Shown: piece by piece, positions 38,922-46,137 of the stretch
Layout: each line of letters begins with the position of its first letter
Numbering within the stretch: position 1 is the first letter of the stretch
Virus record (IMG/VR): IMGVR_UViG_3300026097_000035
Coordinates: 1 to 46,725 of that record
Source of the DNA: a virus
Length of the DNA: 46,725 nucleotides
Reading direction: 5' to 3' (one strand)
Notes under the pieces: generated by a model
Databases searched by the model: none
Seen by the model: only the letters and a program-made list of their open reading frames with translations
What the model was told of the DNA's origin: nothing
Program-made: the position numbers and the translations under genes

Positions 38922-39485
38922 TTATGCCGCCTTTATTCCATAGAGGGAGAAGCGAGAGCCAGTTGCAAAGTTCGTTCCTCCTCCATTTGCAAATTCAATA
39001 GATGTAATTGCATTTGTGCTGTTGTAAAGGCCAGAAGTCAAGGCAATTTGAGGCGAAGTCGGTTCTGAAGTTCCATACAGAGCTCTTGTTGTTGTGTTTT
39101 TTGAGGTGCTTGAAAAATCTAAAATGTCTAAAACGCTTGCCCCAAAAGCATCAGTTGGATTTGGGTCATTACTTAGGCCACAAAAAATATTTGCTCTGTT
39201 TATGAAATCATCAGAGATAACCGAAGAGCCAGTTCCAAAAAGCCTATGCGTTGCGTAGTTGTTAGCAGTGTCACTATTGAATGTTGCAATTATTGAGTCT
39301 GGAGAACTGCCAGAATTTTGTGCAACCATCCTTATCTGCAAGTGCTTATATTCTGTATAAGCTCCTAGTCCTGTAAAGCTAACCGAAGATGCAGAAGATG
39401 TTAAGACAGTTGTCTCAAGCAATTCATAAGTACCTGCAACTCCTGCACCGCTAGCAGCTAAGATCCCTAAAGGAAATGGTGACAT
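38922..39485 (-). CDS. Jelly-roll-like virion protein, paralogue 3
   Basis: 187 residues: a 16-residue extra N-terminus (MSPFPLGILAASGAGV), then TTVLTSSASSVSFTGLGAYT, LQIRMVAQN, NSDTANNYATHRLFGTG, VLDILDFSSTSKNTTTRALY, NAITSIEFANGGG, GSRFSLYGI. Closest of the three to the version common in marine phages. Its start overlaps the stop of the upstream fibre gene. Confidence 0.7.
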   Translation of the reverse strand: MSPFPLGILAASGAGVAGTYELLETTVLTSSASSVSFTGLGAYTEYKHLQIRMVAQNSGSSPDSIIATFNSDTANNYATHRLFGTGSSVISDDFINRANIFCGLSNDPNPTDAFGASVLDILDFSSTSKNTTTRALYGTSEPTSPQIALTSGLYNSTNAITSIEFANGGGTNFATGSRFSLYGIKAA

Positions 39486-40210
39486 TAGGCAAGATCTCCT
39501 ACTAGGTAAGCAGTGCTTGCATCTGCAAAGAAAATACTGGCAGCGGCATATTGTGCAGAAGTGCTTAGCGCACCTCCCTTGCTGTTTATTGTGACACCAG
39601 CACCAGCAGCAAATGTAATTGGATCAGCAGCGTCTTGAATAAAGTCAATTCTGTGACCTGCGCTAAAGACTGCATCTGGCACAGTTAGGGTCACTGCGTT
39701 TACGGCAATGAGTGTTTTCTGAGCGTCTGTGATGTCTAGCGTGCGAGAGGTTGTCTCAACCCCTACAGTTCTTTGTAGTGGCTCTTTAGAATCTAGCTGT
39801 GTCTGAATATCTGATGTAACACCGTCAACGTAGTTAAGCTCTGCAGTAGTTGCGGTCACTCCGTCAAGAAGATTAATTTCAGCAGTAGTAGCGGTTACTC
39901 CATCAAGGATGTTTAGCTCGGCAGCAGTAGCTGTAACATCACTAATCTGAGAGGCTGTGATGCTGATTGCTGACTCATCAATACCTACAGTCTGCGTACC
40001 TGAATCGTAAGTGATAGGCGCAGTGGCAGTTGCAATACCATCTTCACCCTGCAGGCCACCATATGGTCTAACGCTCCAAGCATCGGCACCATTACCAATC
40101 TTAAATTGATCAGTGTCTGTTTCAATTCCAATTTCTCCAACAGCAAGGACTGGATTAGCTGCAGTCCACTCGGCTGCGGTTCCTCGCCTGAGCTGAATGT
40201 TTACAGCCAT
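39485..40210 (-). CDS. Fibre with Mtd-N-like module
   Basis: 241 residues. N-terminal module IQLRRGTAAEWTAANPVLAV followed by GEIGIETDTDQFKIGNGADA resembles the N-terminal domain of the major tropism determinant class of fibres. Then the shaft repeats LDGVTATTAEINLLDGVTAT and a C-terminal beta domain (VNAVTLTVPDAVFSAGHRID) like the tips of many marine phage fibres. Confidence 0.78.
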   Translation of the reverse strand: MAVNIQLRRGTAAEWTAANPVLAVGEIGIETDTDQFKIGNGADAWSVRPYGGLQGEDGIATATAPITYDSGTQTVGIDESAISITASQISDVTATAAELNILDGVTATTAEINLLDGVTATTAELNYVDGVTSDIQTQLDSKEPLQRTVGVETTSRTLDITDAQKTLIAVNAVTLTVPDAVFSAGHRIDFIQDAADPITFAAGAGVTINSKGGALSTSAQYAAASIFFADASTAYLVGDLA

Positions 40211-41368
40211 TTATACGCCTCCTGCGTCGATAGGTTCTATTCCAGTATAGTTGGTATCAGGCTCTCCGCCATCAACGTTATTGAAAGCCTGACCGTCAGC
40301 TCCAGCTGGTCCTGCTAGCTGAGGTGCGGCTTCTACCCAGAATCCGTCATAGTATATAAATAGGGTACCAGTTTCTGAGTTCCACCATAGCTGTCCAGCT
40401 TCCGGAGTAGATGGTGGGGATACGGAAGTGGTAGTGCCGGGTGGCACTTCAAAATCGTCTAGAGTATCAAGTGCAGCCTGAACTGTGTCATCAGCTCCGC
40501 TAAGAATCCCATTGAAGTTTGTAGTGTCAACTAAAACTGCGCTTGCTTCGGTAGAGACAACTACAGTTGCTGGCACAGGGATCAAAGTTCTTACAGGATT
40601 GCTACCACCGAACTGGAAGTCGTACTCAGCCCCAGCTCCGTCAACTACATTCCCGTAGTATTTGATCACAATTCTGTCAGTTGCTGTAACCGTGCCAAAC
40701 TGCACAAAAGCACTAGCACTAAATTCTTGGTACTCGTTTAGGTTTGTTGGATTTACTTCACCGCTGTCATCAGAGGTTCCAACTAAAGTCTCAGTTCCGC
40801 TTGAGTTTCGCACATAAACTTCAAAATAGAAAGATGCTGACTGATTTGCGTTACCAGCGGTTTTGCGAATGTTTCCAATTGTAGTAACTGTGATTGGATC
40901 AACCTGACCCTCAAACAACCCAGCATCAGCTGCTAGGGAAGCAATCAACTGACCATCTGCGTTAATAGCACCAGTTGCAACGTTTACAGCGGTTGTGTCA
41001 AAGTCTGGATCCTCAACTGAGCTGACCAATGCGCTGTAACCTGCGATATCACTAGCTGCACTTGTCGCAAACACTGCCAAGTTTGTAGACAGCTGGCTAA
41101 CATCAGCTTTTGTCAGACTTAATTCATCAAGTGCACCCTTGACCGTAGTCGCAAGTAATTCTGCATCTACATTGTCATAAGTAATCTCAGCGGCAGTTCC
41201 GGCACCAGATGCGTACTCAAGCAAGCTCCAAGTAGATGTTCCGTCACCAACTTTAATTTTGGCTGTGTCGGTTTCAAATGCAATTTCACCCGCAGCTAGA
41301 ACAGGGTTGACAGAATCCCAATTTGCTTGGGTATCCCTACGGATTTTGATTACTGTCTGAGCTGGCAT
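40211..41368 (-). CDS. Fibre with Mtd-N-like module, long
   Basis: 385 residues. Opens with IKIRRDTQANWDSVNPVLAA then GEIAFETDTAKIKVGDGTST, paralogous to the genes at 39485 and 42626. A helical shaft (about 60-120), a beta domain with SASFYFEVYVRNSSGTETLV, and a C-terminal PPSTPEAGQLWWNSETGTLF module (a common fibre phrase ending in DGFWVEAAP). Likely host-contact fibre. Confidence 0.75.
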   Translation of the reverse strand: MPAQTVIKIRRDTQANWDSVNPVLAAGEIAFETDTAKIKVGDGTSTWSLLEYASGAGTAAEITYDNVDAELLATTVKGALDELSLTKADVSQLSTNLAVFATSAASDIAGYSALVSSVEDPDFDTTAVNVATGAINADGQLIASLAADAGLFEGQVDPITVTTIGNIRKTAGNANQSASFYFEVYVRNSSGTETLVGTSDDSGEVNPTNLNEYQEFSASAFVQFGTVTATDRIVIKYYGNVVDGAGAEYDFQFGGSNPVRTLIPVPATVVVSTEASAVLVDTTNFNGILSGADDTVQAALDTLDDFEVPPGTTTSVSPPSTPEAGQLWWNSETGTLFIYYDGFWVEAAPQLAGPAGADGQAFNNVDGGEPDTNYTGIEPIDAGGV

Positions 41369-41398
41369 AAAGTTTCCTTATTGTCTTAGGTAATTATA

Positions 41399-42610
41399 TC
41401 AGGCTGAGCCGCCGTCAATCTGTACGATTGCGGTCTCGTCAAATCCTATAGTTGTTGTAGCTACATCATATGTGACAGGTGACGTAACTTGCAAGCCATC
41501 TAGAGATCCTGTCTCACCTTTAGGGATCTGAAAGTCGAAAATTGCAGCACCTGTAGTACCACTGTTTGTGATCGTCGCTGGTTGATTTGGAGCTACTGTG
41601 CTTACGGTTCCGACATTGATCGTTGCAGCGTCTCCTTGAGGTCCCTGAGGGCCTGTGTCGCCCCTTGGGATCGTAAAGTCAAGGATTGCATCACCAGTTG
41701 TACCAGAGTTCGTTACAGAGGCGTTTGTGCCTTCTGAGCCGGTAGTGGTCGTGCCTACGTTAATCGTAGCTGCGTCACCCTGTGGACCTGTCGCTCCAGT
41801 GTCGCCTTTAGGAATTGTAAAGTCAAACACAGCATCTGCCGTTGTGCCAGAGTTTACAACTGTTGCGTTTGTTCCTTCAGCTCCAGTTGTTGTTGTTCCT
41901 GCGGTTACTGTCGCAGCTTCACCTTGTGGGATCTCAAAATTAAAAACAGCGTTTGTTGTATCACCAGAGTTTGTAACTGTAGCTGGATCATTTGGCGTAA
42001 CTGTGCTGGTTGTTCCAACGGCAATTGTAGCGGCATCACCTTTTGGCACACCAAAGTCAATTGTTTGCGAAGGGGCAGTACCGGTAATGTCAACAGTTGC
42101 ACTTTGACCAGCGTCAAGAGTTGTAACAGTGCCTACAGTTAGTTCATTAGCTGGTCCAGTTGGTCCGACTAAGTAGTAAGTACCATTTGCATCGGGCACA
42201 GGAGTCAAAGTAGTTAGATCAACTGTTTGTCCTGCTGGCAGTGAAAAGCTAAAGCTTGCAATGGGAACTGGAACATCTTGCTGGTCTGTAAGCCTAAACT
42301 CAACACTCCAAGTCCAGTTCAATGGGTTTAGGTCAACATCATCAGTTGCAACTAGCCTTACGCCACGCTCACCTGAGTAACCTTCGATGTAACCTTCGTT
42401 ATCAAGTTGAACTTCGACAGTCTGTGGCACAACGGTGACTGGGTTAGGGGTAGAGGATGCGTTTAAAAGTTTTGATGGTGACGGTGTAAAAAAGATTGAG
42501 CCTTTAGCTGGCTGACCGTCGGGAAAGAGATCAACATCATTGCTGTCGGCATACGCAAGTAAGAACTGTCCAACGACAGTTCCGTAATCAACATTGCTAG
42601 GTAGGGCCAT
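41399..42610 (-). CDS. Repeat-bearing fibre protein
   Basis: 403 residues. N-terminal beta domain (about 1-150), followed by at least four tandem ~48-54-residue repeats of the type VGTTTTGxEGTNATVxNSGT then xxAVFDFTIPKGDTG, each closed by a short collagen-like GPQG. The C-terminus ends QIDGGSA. The repeats give a variable-length triple-helical or beta-helical shaft. Repetitive DNA here can recombine and change length. Confidence 0.75.
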   Translation of the reverse strand: MALPSNVDYGTVVGQFLLAYADSNDVDLFPDGQPAKGSIFFTPSPSKLLNASSTPNPVTVVPQTVEVQLDNEGYIEGYSGERGVRLVATDDVDLNPLNWTWSVEFRLTDQQDVPVPIASFSFSLPAGQTVDLTTLTPVPDANGTYYLVGPTGPANELTVGTVTTLDAGQSATVDITGTAPSQTIDFGVPKGDAATIAVGTTSTVTPNDPATVTNSGDTTNAVFNFEIPQGEAATVTAGTTTTGAEGTNATVVNSGTTADAVFDFTIPKGDTGATGPQGDAATINVGTTTTGSEGTNASVTNSGTTGDAILDFTIPRGDTGPQGPQGDAATINVGTVSTVAPNQPATITNSGTTGAAIFDFQIPKGETGSLDGLQVTSPVTYDVATTTIGFDETAIVQIDGGSA

Positions 42611-42625
42611 TATATATCCATTCTA

Positions 42626-42823
42626 TCAGGCAGAGCCACCGTCAATTTCTTCAGCTACGCCCGTTAAAGGCGCATAATCTAGGCCTGACCAAGTTGTTAC
42701 TCCGTCGCCTAGCTTGACTTTGCCCGTATCTCTTTCAATGCCCATTTCACCTTGTGCCAAAACAGGATCGGCAGAAGTCCAATTAGCTGCTGTGTCATTT
42801 CTTAGCTGTATCTGAACTGCCAT
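42626..42823 (-). CDS. Stand-alone Mtd-N-like module (65 aa)
   Basis: [20 protein letters not shown] then GEMGIERDTGKVKLGDGVTT: the same domain as the first 50 residues of the genes at 39485 and 40211, but ending after the module with EIDGGSA. It may be a minimal assembly or cap subunit, or the relic of a fibre. Stop and start abut neighbouring genes, and the reading frame looks intact. Confidence 0.7.
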   Translation of the reverse strand: MAVQIQLRNDTAANWTSADPVLAQGEMGIERDTGKVKLGDGVTTWSGLDYAPLTGVAEEIDGGSA

Positions 42824-43551
42824 TAGAACGTACTCGCATTTCCACCCACAAGAGGGTTGACTCCACCATAAACACTATCAGCTCTACCGCCATCGGCATA
42901 GCCTACACTTTCTCCAACAAGACTATCAAGCCACTCTGCCTCAGTCCCCGTAAACCCATTAGCCTGTGCAACTTGGTACGCACTTAGTCCAGTTAGACCT
43001 TGTGGACCAGTGTCACCTTGCAAACCTCTAGGTCCCTGTGGTCCTTCGGGTCCTACATCACCTTGAATACCTTGTGGACCTTCGGGTCCAATGGGGCCAG
43101 TCTCACCTTGGATACCCTGAGGTCCCTGCGGACCAGTTGCACCAGTTTCACCCTGAGGTCCTTGAGGCCCTTGAGGGCCAGCTGGCCCGATTGGTCCAGT
43201 TTCGCCCTGAATACCTTGCGGTCCAGTAGGCCCTGTTTCACCCTGAATCCCCTGCGGGCCTTGTGGTCCAGTCTCACCCTGAATACCTTGTTCACCTTGG
43301 ATTCCCTGTGGACCTTGAGGACCGACTGGTCCAGTTTCCCCTTGTGGCCCCACGGGTCCGTCCGGACCAACGGGGCCTTGGGGACCCTGAATACCTTGAG
43401 GGCCTTGCTCGCCTTGCTCACCTTTTAGACCCTGAGGTCCAACCTTGCCACGCTTGCGAGCAATCTTGTCTAAGGCACTGACTTCATCTTCAACCTTTTC
43501 TGCCCACTCTCTGGAGCGGATAGGCAAATTGTGGTCAGGCCAAATGATCAT
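42823..43551 (-). CDS. Collagen-like fibre protein
   Basis: 242 residues. Short N-terminal helix ([20 protein letters not shown]), about 45 Gly-x-y triplets from residue ~36 to ~183 ([15 protein letters not shown]), then a globular end ([20 protein letters not shown], a known fibre module) and a Gly-rich tail. Would form a collagen-like triple helix, as in many phage fibres. The ATG lies 7 nt after a TATACT box, so a leaderless start is likely. Confidence 0.85.
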   Translation of the reverse strand: MIIWPDHNLPIRSREWAEKVEDEVSALDKIARKRGKVGPQGLKGEQGEQGPQGIQGPQGPVGPDGPVGPQGETGPVGPQGPQGIQGEQGIQGETGPQGPQGIQGETGPTGPQGIQGETGPIGPAGPQGPQGPQGETGATGPQGPQGIQGETGPIGPEGPQGIQGDVGPEGPQGPRGLQGDTGPQGLTGLSAYQVAQANGFTGTEAEWLDSLVGESVGYADGGRADSVYGGVNPLVGGNASTF

Positions 43552-43558
43552 AATTACA

Positions 43559-43564
43559 AGTATA
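43559..43564 (-). promoter_or_regulatory. Leaderless -10 box for the fibre operon
   Basis: TATACT on the minus strand, 7 nt before the ATG at 43551 and just after the terminator 43579-43617. A clear -35 is not seen. Gives a new start point for the 8.5-kb adhesin island. Confidence 0.55.
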
Positions 43565-43578
43565 CCTTAGCAAATAGA

Positions 43579-43617
43579 AAAACCGCCTCTGGAGAAACAC
43601 TCGACAGAGGCGGTTTT
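43579..43617 (-). terminator. Terminator after glutaredoxin (bidirectional type)
   Basis: AAAACCGCCTCTG (43579-43591) and its perfect complement (43605-43617), 13-nt loop. T-rich ends on both strands (TTTTTC on the minus strand), strong stem. Confidence 0.88.
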
Positions 43618-43670
43618 ATCACACACAACACAAGTAACGTATAAGGAGGACACGCTACGAGATTAGTGTA

Positions 43671-43889
43671 TCACACGAGTTTTTGCAAGCTGTCCAATCT
43701 AAACCCTGACCAGCTCGTGTCGCCAGCGACAACCACAGGAGCTTGAGTGTAGCCCATCTCACGGACTTTATCTAAAGCTTCGGTGTTATCGGACATATTG
43801 ACCTCTGTAAACTCAATCCCATTTTTATTCAAATAACGCTTTGTGGTTTCGCACTGGACGCAAGCTGGGAGAGAGTAAAGAGTGATCAT
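43671..43889 (-). CDS. Glutaredoxin (NrdH-like)
   Basis: 72 residues: ITLYSLPACVQCETTKRYL with the CVQC redox pair (10 and 13), then NGIEFTEVNM and the cis-Pro loop TQAPVVV and GFRLDSLQKL, the thioredoxin fold. NrdH-type redoxins feed electrons to ribonucleotide reductase; phage copies support dNTP supply, but no reductase gene is present here. SD AAGGA. Stands alone between two terminators, so a moron. Confidence 0.88.
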   Translation of the reverse strand: MITLYSLPACVQCETTKRYLNKNGIEFTEVNMSDNTEALDKVREMGYTQAPVVVAGDTSWSGFRLDSLQKLV

Positions 43890-43914
43890 AATATTTCCTT
43901 GTCTAAAAAACGGG

Positions 43915-43946
43915 GCAAAAAATCCCCATCGGGCTGACGGGGATTT
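43915..43946 (-). terminator. Terminator after the HNH gene
   Basis: Minus strand AAATCCCC, 11-nt loop, GGGGATTT, continuing into a run of six T. Separates HNH nuclease from glutaredoxin. Confidence 0.85.
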
Positions 43947-44015
43947 GAGTGTATAGCAAGTATAGCAAAAAGCAAAATCGCTTTTGCAAAGCCGAACTTT
44001 GCTATATTGTGATGT

Positions 44016-44588
44016 CTAAATACTATTGGTTTTTCTTAGGTTGCACAGACCGTGTGCCGGTATAAGGTTTTCGATCCTGTCGTCTCCGCCTTTTGATAAC
44101 GGTACAACGTGATCAAGCTGCAGACCTTGTTCCCAGCCCTCTACGCCAACTCGTCTTGCTGCTTCTAAGTCAATTGGTTCGTTGCAGATGTGGCAGTCAG
44201 TGCCGTAAAGCTCCATAACCATTTGCTCGGTATAAGGCTCAGTGCCGTTTTCAAACTTTCTTGCACGACGGCGATTGGCGTGGATCCTTCCAAGTTCTGC
44301 GTACTTTTCGGGTTTCTTTTCTCTTGAAGCTCTTACCCTAGAATTCCAAACATCTTTGTTTGCCTGATAATATTTTTTATTTGTTTCTTTGCGTCTATCG
44401 GGATGTCTCTCGTTATATGCTTTTGTTTTTTGTCTATTTTTATCTGGGTTTTTTCTAGTCCATTGAGTTGCAGCTGCTTTTTTACAGGGCTTGCACATTG
44501 TGTCTAATTTATCCCTTGTTTGTTTATGTGGATAAAACTCAGAAACTGGTTTTTCATTTTCGCATGTTTTGCATTTTTTTACTGTCAT
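44016..44588 (-). CDS. HNH endonuclease (homing-type moron)
   Basis: 190 residues from ATG 44588; an ATG at 44630 would lie inside the terminator and is rejected. N-terminal zinc ribbon (CKTC, then CKPC), a basic linker (RKNPDKNRQKTKAYNERHPD), and an HNH core: CHICNEPID, LQLDHVVPLSKGGDD and NLIPAHGLCN with the Asp-His pair and second His. A TATGCT box lies 6 nt upstream of the ATG, with TG one base before it, suggesting a leaderless transcript. Confidence 0.82.
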   Translation of the reverse strand: MTVKKCKTCENEKPVSEFYPHKQTRDKLDTMCKPCKKAAATQWTRKNPDKNRQKTKAYNERHPDRRKETNKKYYQANKDVWNSRVRASREKKPEKYAELGRIHANRRRARKFENGTEPYTEQMVMELYGTDCHICNEPIDLEAARRVGVEGWEQGLQLDHVVPLSKGGDDRIENLIPAHGLCNLRKTNSI

Positions 44589-44594
44589 CTTACA

Positions 44595-44600
44595 AGCATA
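44595..44600 (-). promoter_or_regulatory. Extended -10 box for the HNH gene
   Basis: TGC-TATGCT on the minus strand, 6 nt before the ATG 44588. Directly downstream of the capsid terminator. No clear -35. Confidence 0.4.
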
Positions 44601-44606
44601 GCATAA

Positions 44607-44641
44607 AAATAAACCCCTTGGGGTTGCCAAGGGGTTTATTT
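44607..44641 (-). terminator. Terminator after major capsid gene
   Basis: 15-bp perfect stem (44607-44621 with 44627-44641, core AAACCCCTTGG), 5-nt loop, followed on the minus strand by TTTTTATG. Ends the high-level head gene transcript. Confidence 0.9.
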
Positions 44642-44654
44642 AGGGGACTAGGGT

Positions 44655-45758
44655 TTAGGAACCAGCGCCTGTCGACATAATGGTACCAGCAGGAACCAAG
44701 AAGCCTCCTGTGGCAATGTGCCTAATGCGCATTTCCCAATCGTCATTATCGAAGCTGCCCTCACGAGCTGGTACTTCGCCTCCGCCGAGGTAGAGTCCAC
44801 CGTTTGACTTGATGCGCAACTCAGGAGTCTCGTATCCACGAAGGAATCCGAGGCTAACACCTGGGTTCAGTGCCTGTGATGGAACTGGAATCAAGAACCA
44901 GTAGTTGCCTGCACCTGAGTTGATGCGGGTTAGCCAGTCGTTTACCACAACGTTGATTGAGGTAGCGATTGGGTTTCCGCTGATGGTGGTCTGAGTCACA
45001 GAGTTGATGGTCTGCTCAGTGCGTACTTCCTGAATTGCAAGGATCTTGCGAGCCTGTAGTTCAAGTGAACGTGGTACAACCAATGCGAACTGAGTAATTG
45101 GGTTGATCAGTTTGCCGTTGTAGGTCTGACGGTTTACAGCGTCAATTGCATCCTCTAGAGCGTCTAGAGTCAATGCAGGGTTTCCGCTGATTACGTTCTG
45201 GTTGGTAGCGTTGAAGTTAGTGGTGTTTACACCGCTTGAGGTGACCAACTGCTTGGTAACTTCCTCGTCTTCCTTACCAGCGGCCTTCTGAGCCATTTCG
45301 ATAGGTAGACGCTCCAACAGTCCAATCTGACCGTCGTTTACGATTGTCTCCCAGCTGAAGCGAATCCTCTGACCAGCTTTCTTGACCTGTAGGGTCTGCT
45401 CGCTGGCATCGAAGAATCCGGCAGTTGGGTACTCGTCGTACTCGCCAACGGTTGGTAGTGAACCATCACGGAAGGTGTCTCCCTGATTGTCCTCACCAGC
45501 GTCGGTGTACTGAAGAGTCTGGAAGCGTACGGGACGGAAGTCGTCCATTACCAAACGGGTTGAAAACTCGTTCCAAACTCGTGGCTGGTACTCGTACTCT
45601 TCCAAGAGGATTTTGTTTAGGGTAGGCACAAGTAGCTCTGGTAGGTCGCTTGTTGCGATACCTTCCTGAAGCTTTAGCTTGTCCATCCTGTCGCCACGAA
45701 GCGCACCTTCGAAAAGCTTGGCTGCTTCAACGTGACGTGAAGTGATGTTCTTAGTCAT
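44655..45758 (-). CDS. Major capsid protein (HK97 fold)
   Basis: 367 residues. Short helical N-arm (SRHVEAAKLFEGALRGDRMD), then the E-loop region with FRPVRFQTLQYTDAGEDNQG, spine helix (LLERLPIEMAQKAAGKEDEE), P-domain strands and A-domain (ALVVPRSLELQARKIL, then GGLYLGGGEVPAREGSFDND). Strong GGAATAAAG-type RBS after a decoration-protein gene and a strong terminator behind: both fit a very abundant protein. Builds the icosahedral shell. No separate delta domain is obvious; scaffold is supplied by the protease gene. Confidence 0.9.
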   Translation of the reverse strand: MTKNITSRHVEAAKLFEGALRGDRMDKLKLQEGIATSDLPELLVPTLNKILLEEYEYQPRVWNEFSTRLVMDDFRPVRFQTLQYTDAGEDNQGDTFRDGSLPTVGEYDEYPTAGFFDASEQTLQVKKAGQRIRFSWETIVNDGQIGLLERLPIEMAQKAAGKEDEEVTKQLVTSSGVNTTNFNATNQNVISGNPALTLDALEDAIDAVNRQTYNGKLINPITQFALVVPRSLELQARKILAIQEVRTEQTINSVTQTTISGNPIATSINVVVNDWLTRINSGAGNYWFLIPVPSQALNPGVSLGFLRGYETPELRIKSNGGLYLGGGEVPAREGSFDNDDWEMRIRHIATGGFLVPAGTIMSTGAGS

Positions 45759-45776
45759 TCTTTATTCCTTTTCTAA

Positions 45777-46127
45777 CTATGCGCTCTGGATTAGGCGAAC
45801 GTGCACCTGAGTGGTTCCAAGCTTGGTAACGTGACCAACTACCTTGTCAGTGTCGGTGTCGCTTACCTCAGCAATGATGCCTGTTGTGCCATCTGCTGAT
45901 CCGTATGCAACATCTCCAACTGCCAAAGCTGAACCATCGGCTTCTGTGAATGCGAATACGCCGTCCATCTTCAAGGTGGCGTAGGTGTTGCCATCCTCAC
46001 CTGTGACGGCATCGTTCTGGGCTACTCCGACGATCTCGCCAACCTGTACAAAGTCACCACCGGTAACGCTGGTGTGTACTGGGAAGACTAGCTCGCTGCC
46101 CTTGGTGTAAATCTCGTTTTCTGACAT
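45777..46127 (-). CDS. Capsid decoration/cement protein (DUF2190-like)
   Basis: 116 residues: GSELVFPVHTSVTGGDFVQV, GEIVGVAQNDAVTGEDG, VGDVAYGSADGTTGI, strands throughout. The small beta-barrel of DUF2190-type proteins, between prohead protease/scaffold and capsid. Stabilises the expanded head. Confidence 0.78.
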   Translation of the reverse strand: MSENEIYTKGSELVFPVHTSVTGGDFVQVGEIVGVAQNDAVTGEDGNTYATLKMDGVFAFTEADGSALAVGDVAYGSADGTTGIIAEVSDTDTDKVVGHVTKLGTTQVHVRLIQSA

Positions 46128-46137
46128 TTACCTTTCC

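Noticed and set aside
41655-42107. 150-codon plus-strand frame opposite a fibre gene
   Set aside because: Mirror of the repetitive sequence on the coding strand; no SD, and surrounding genes are all minus strand. The same holds for the long frames opposite the collagen-like and tape measure genes.
35352-43551. Diversity-generating retroelement acting on the fibre genes
   Set aside because: No reverse transcriptase gene and no template/variable repeat pair seen; the Mtd-N-like domain alone does not imply a retroelement.
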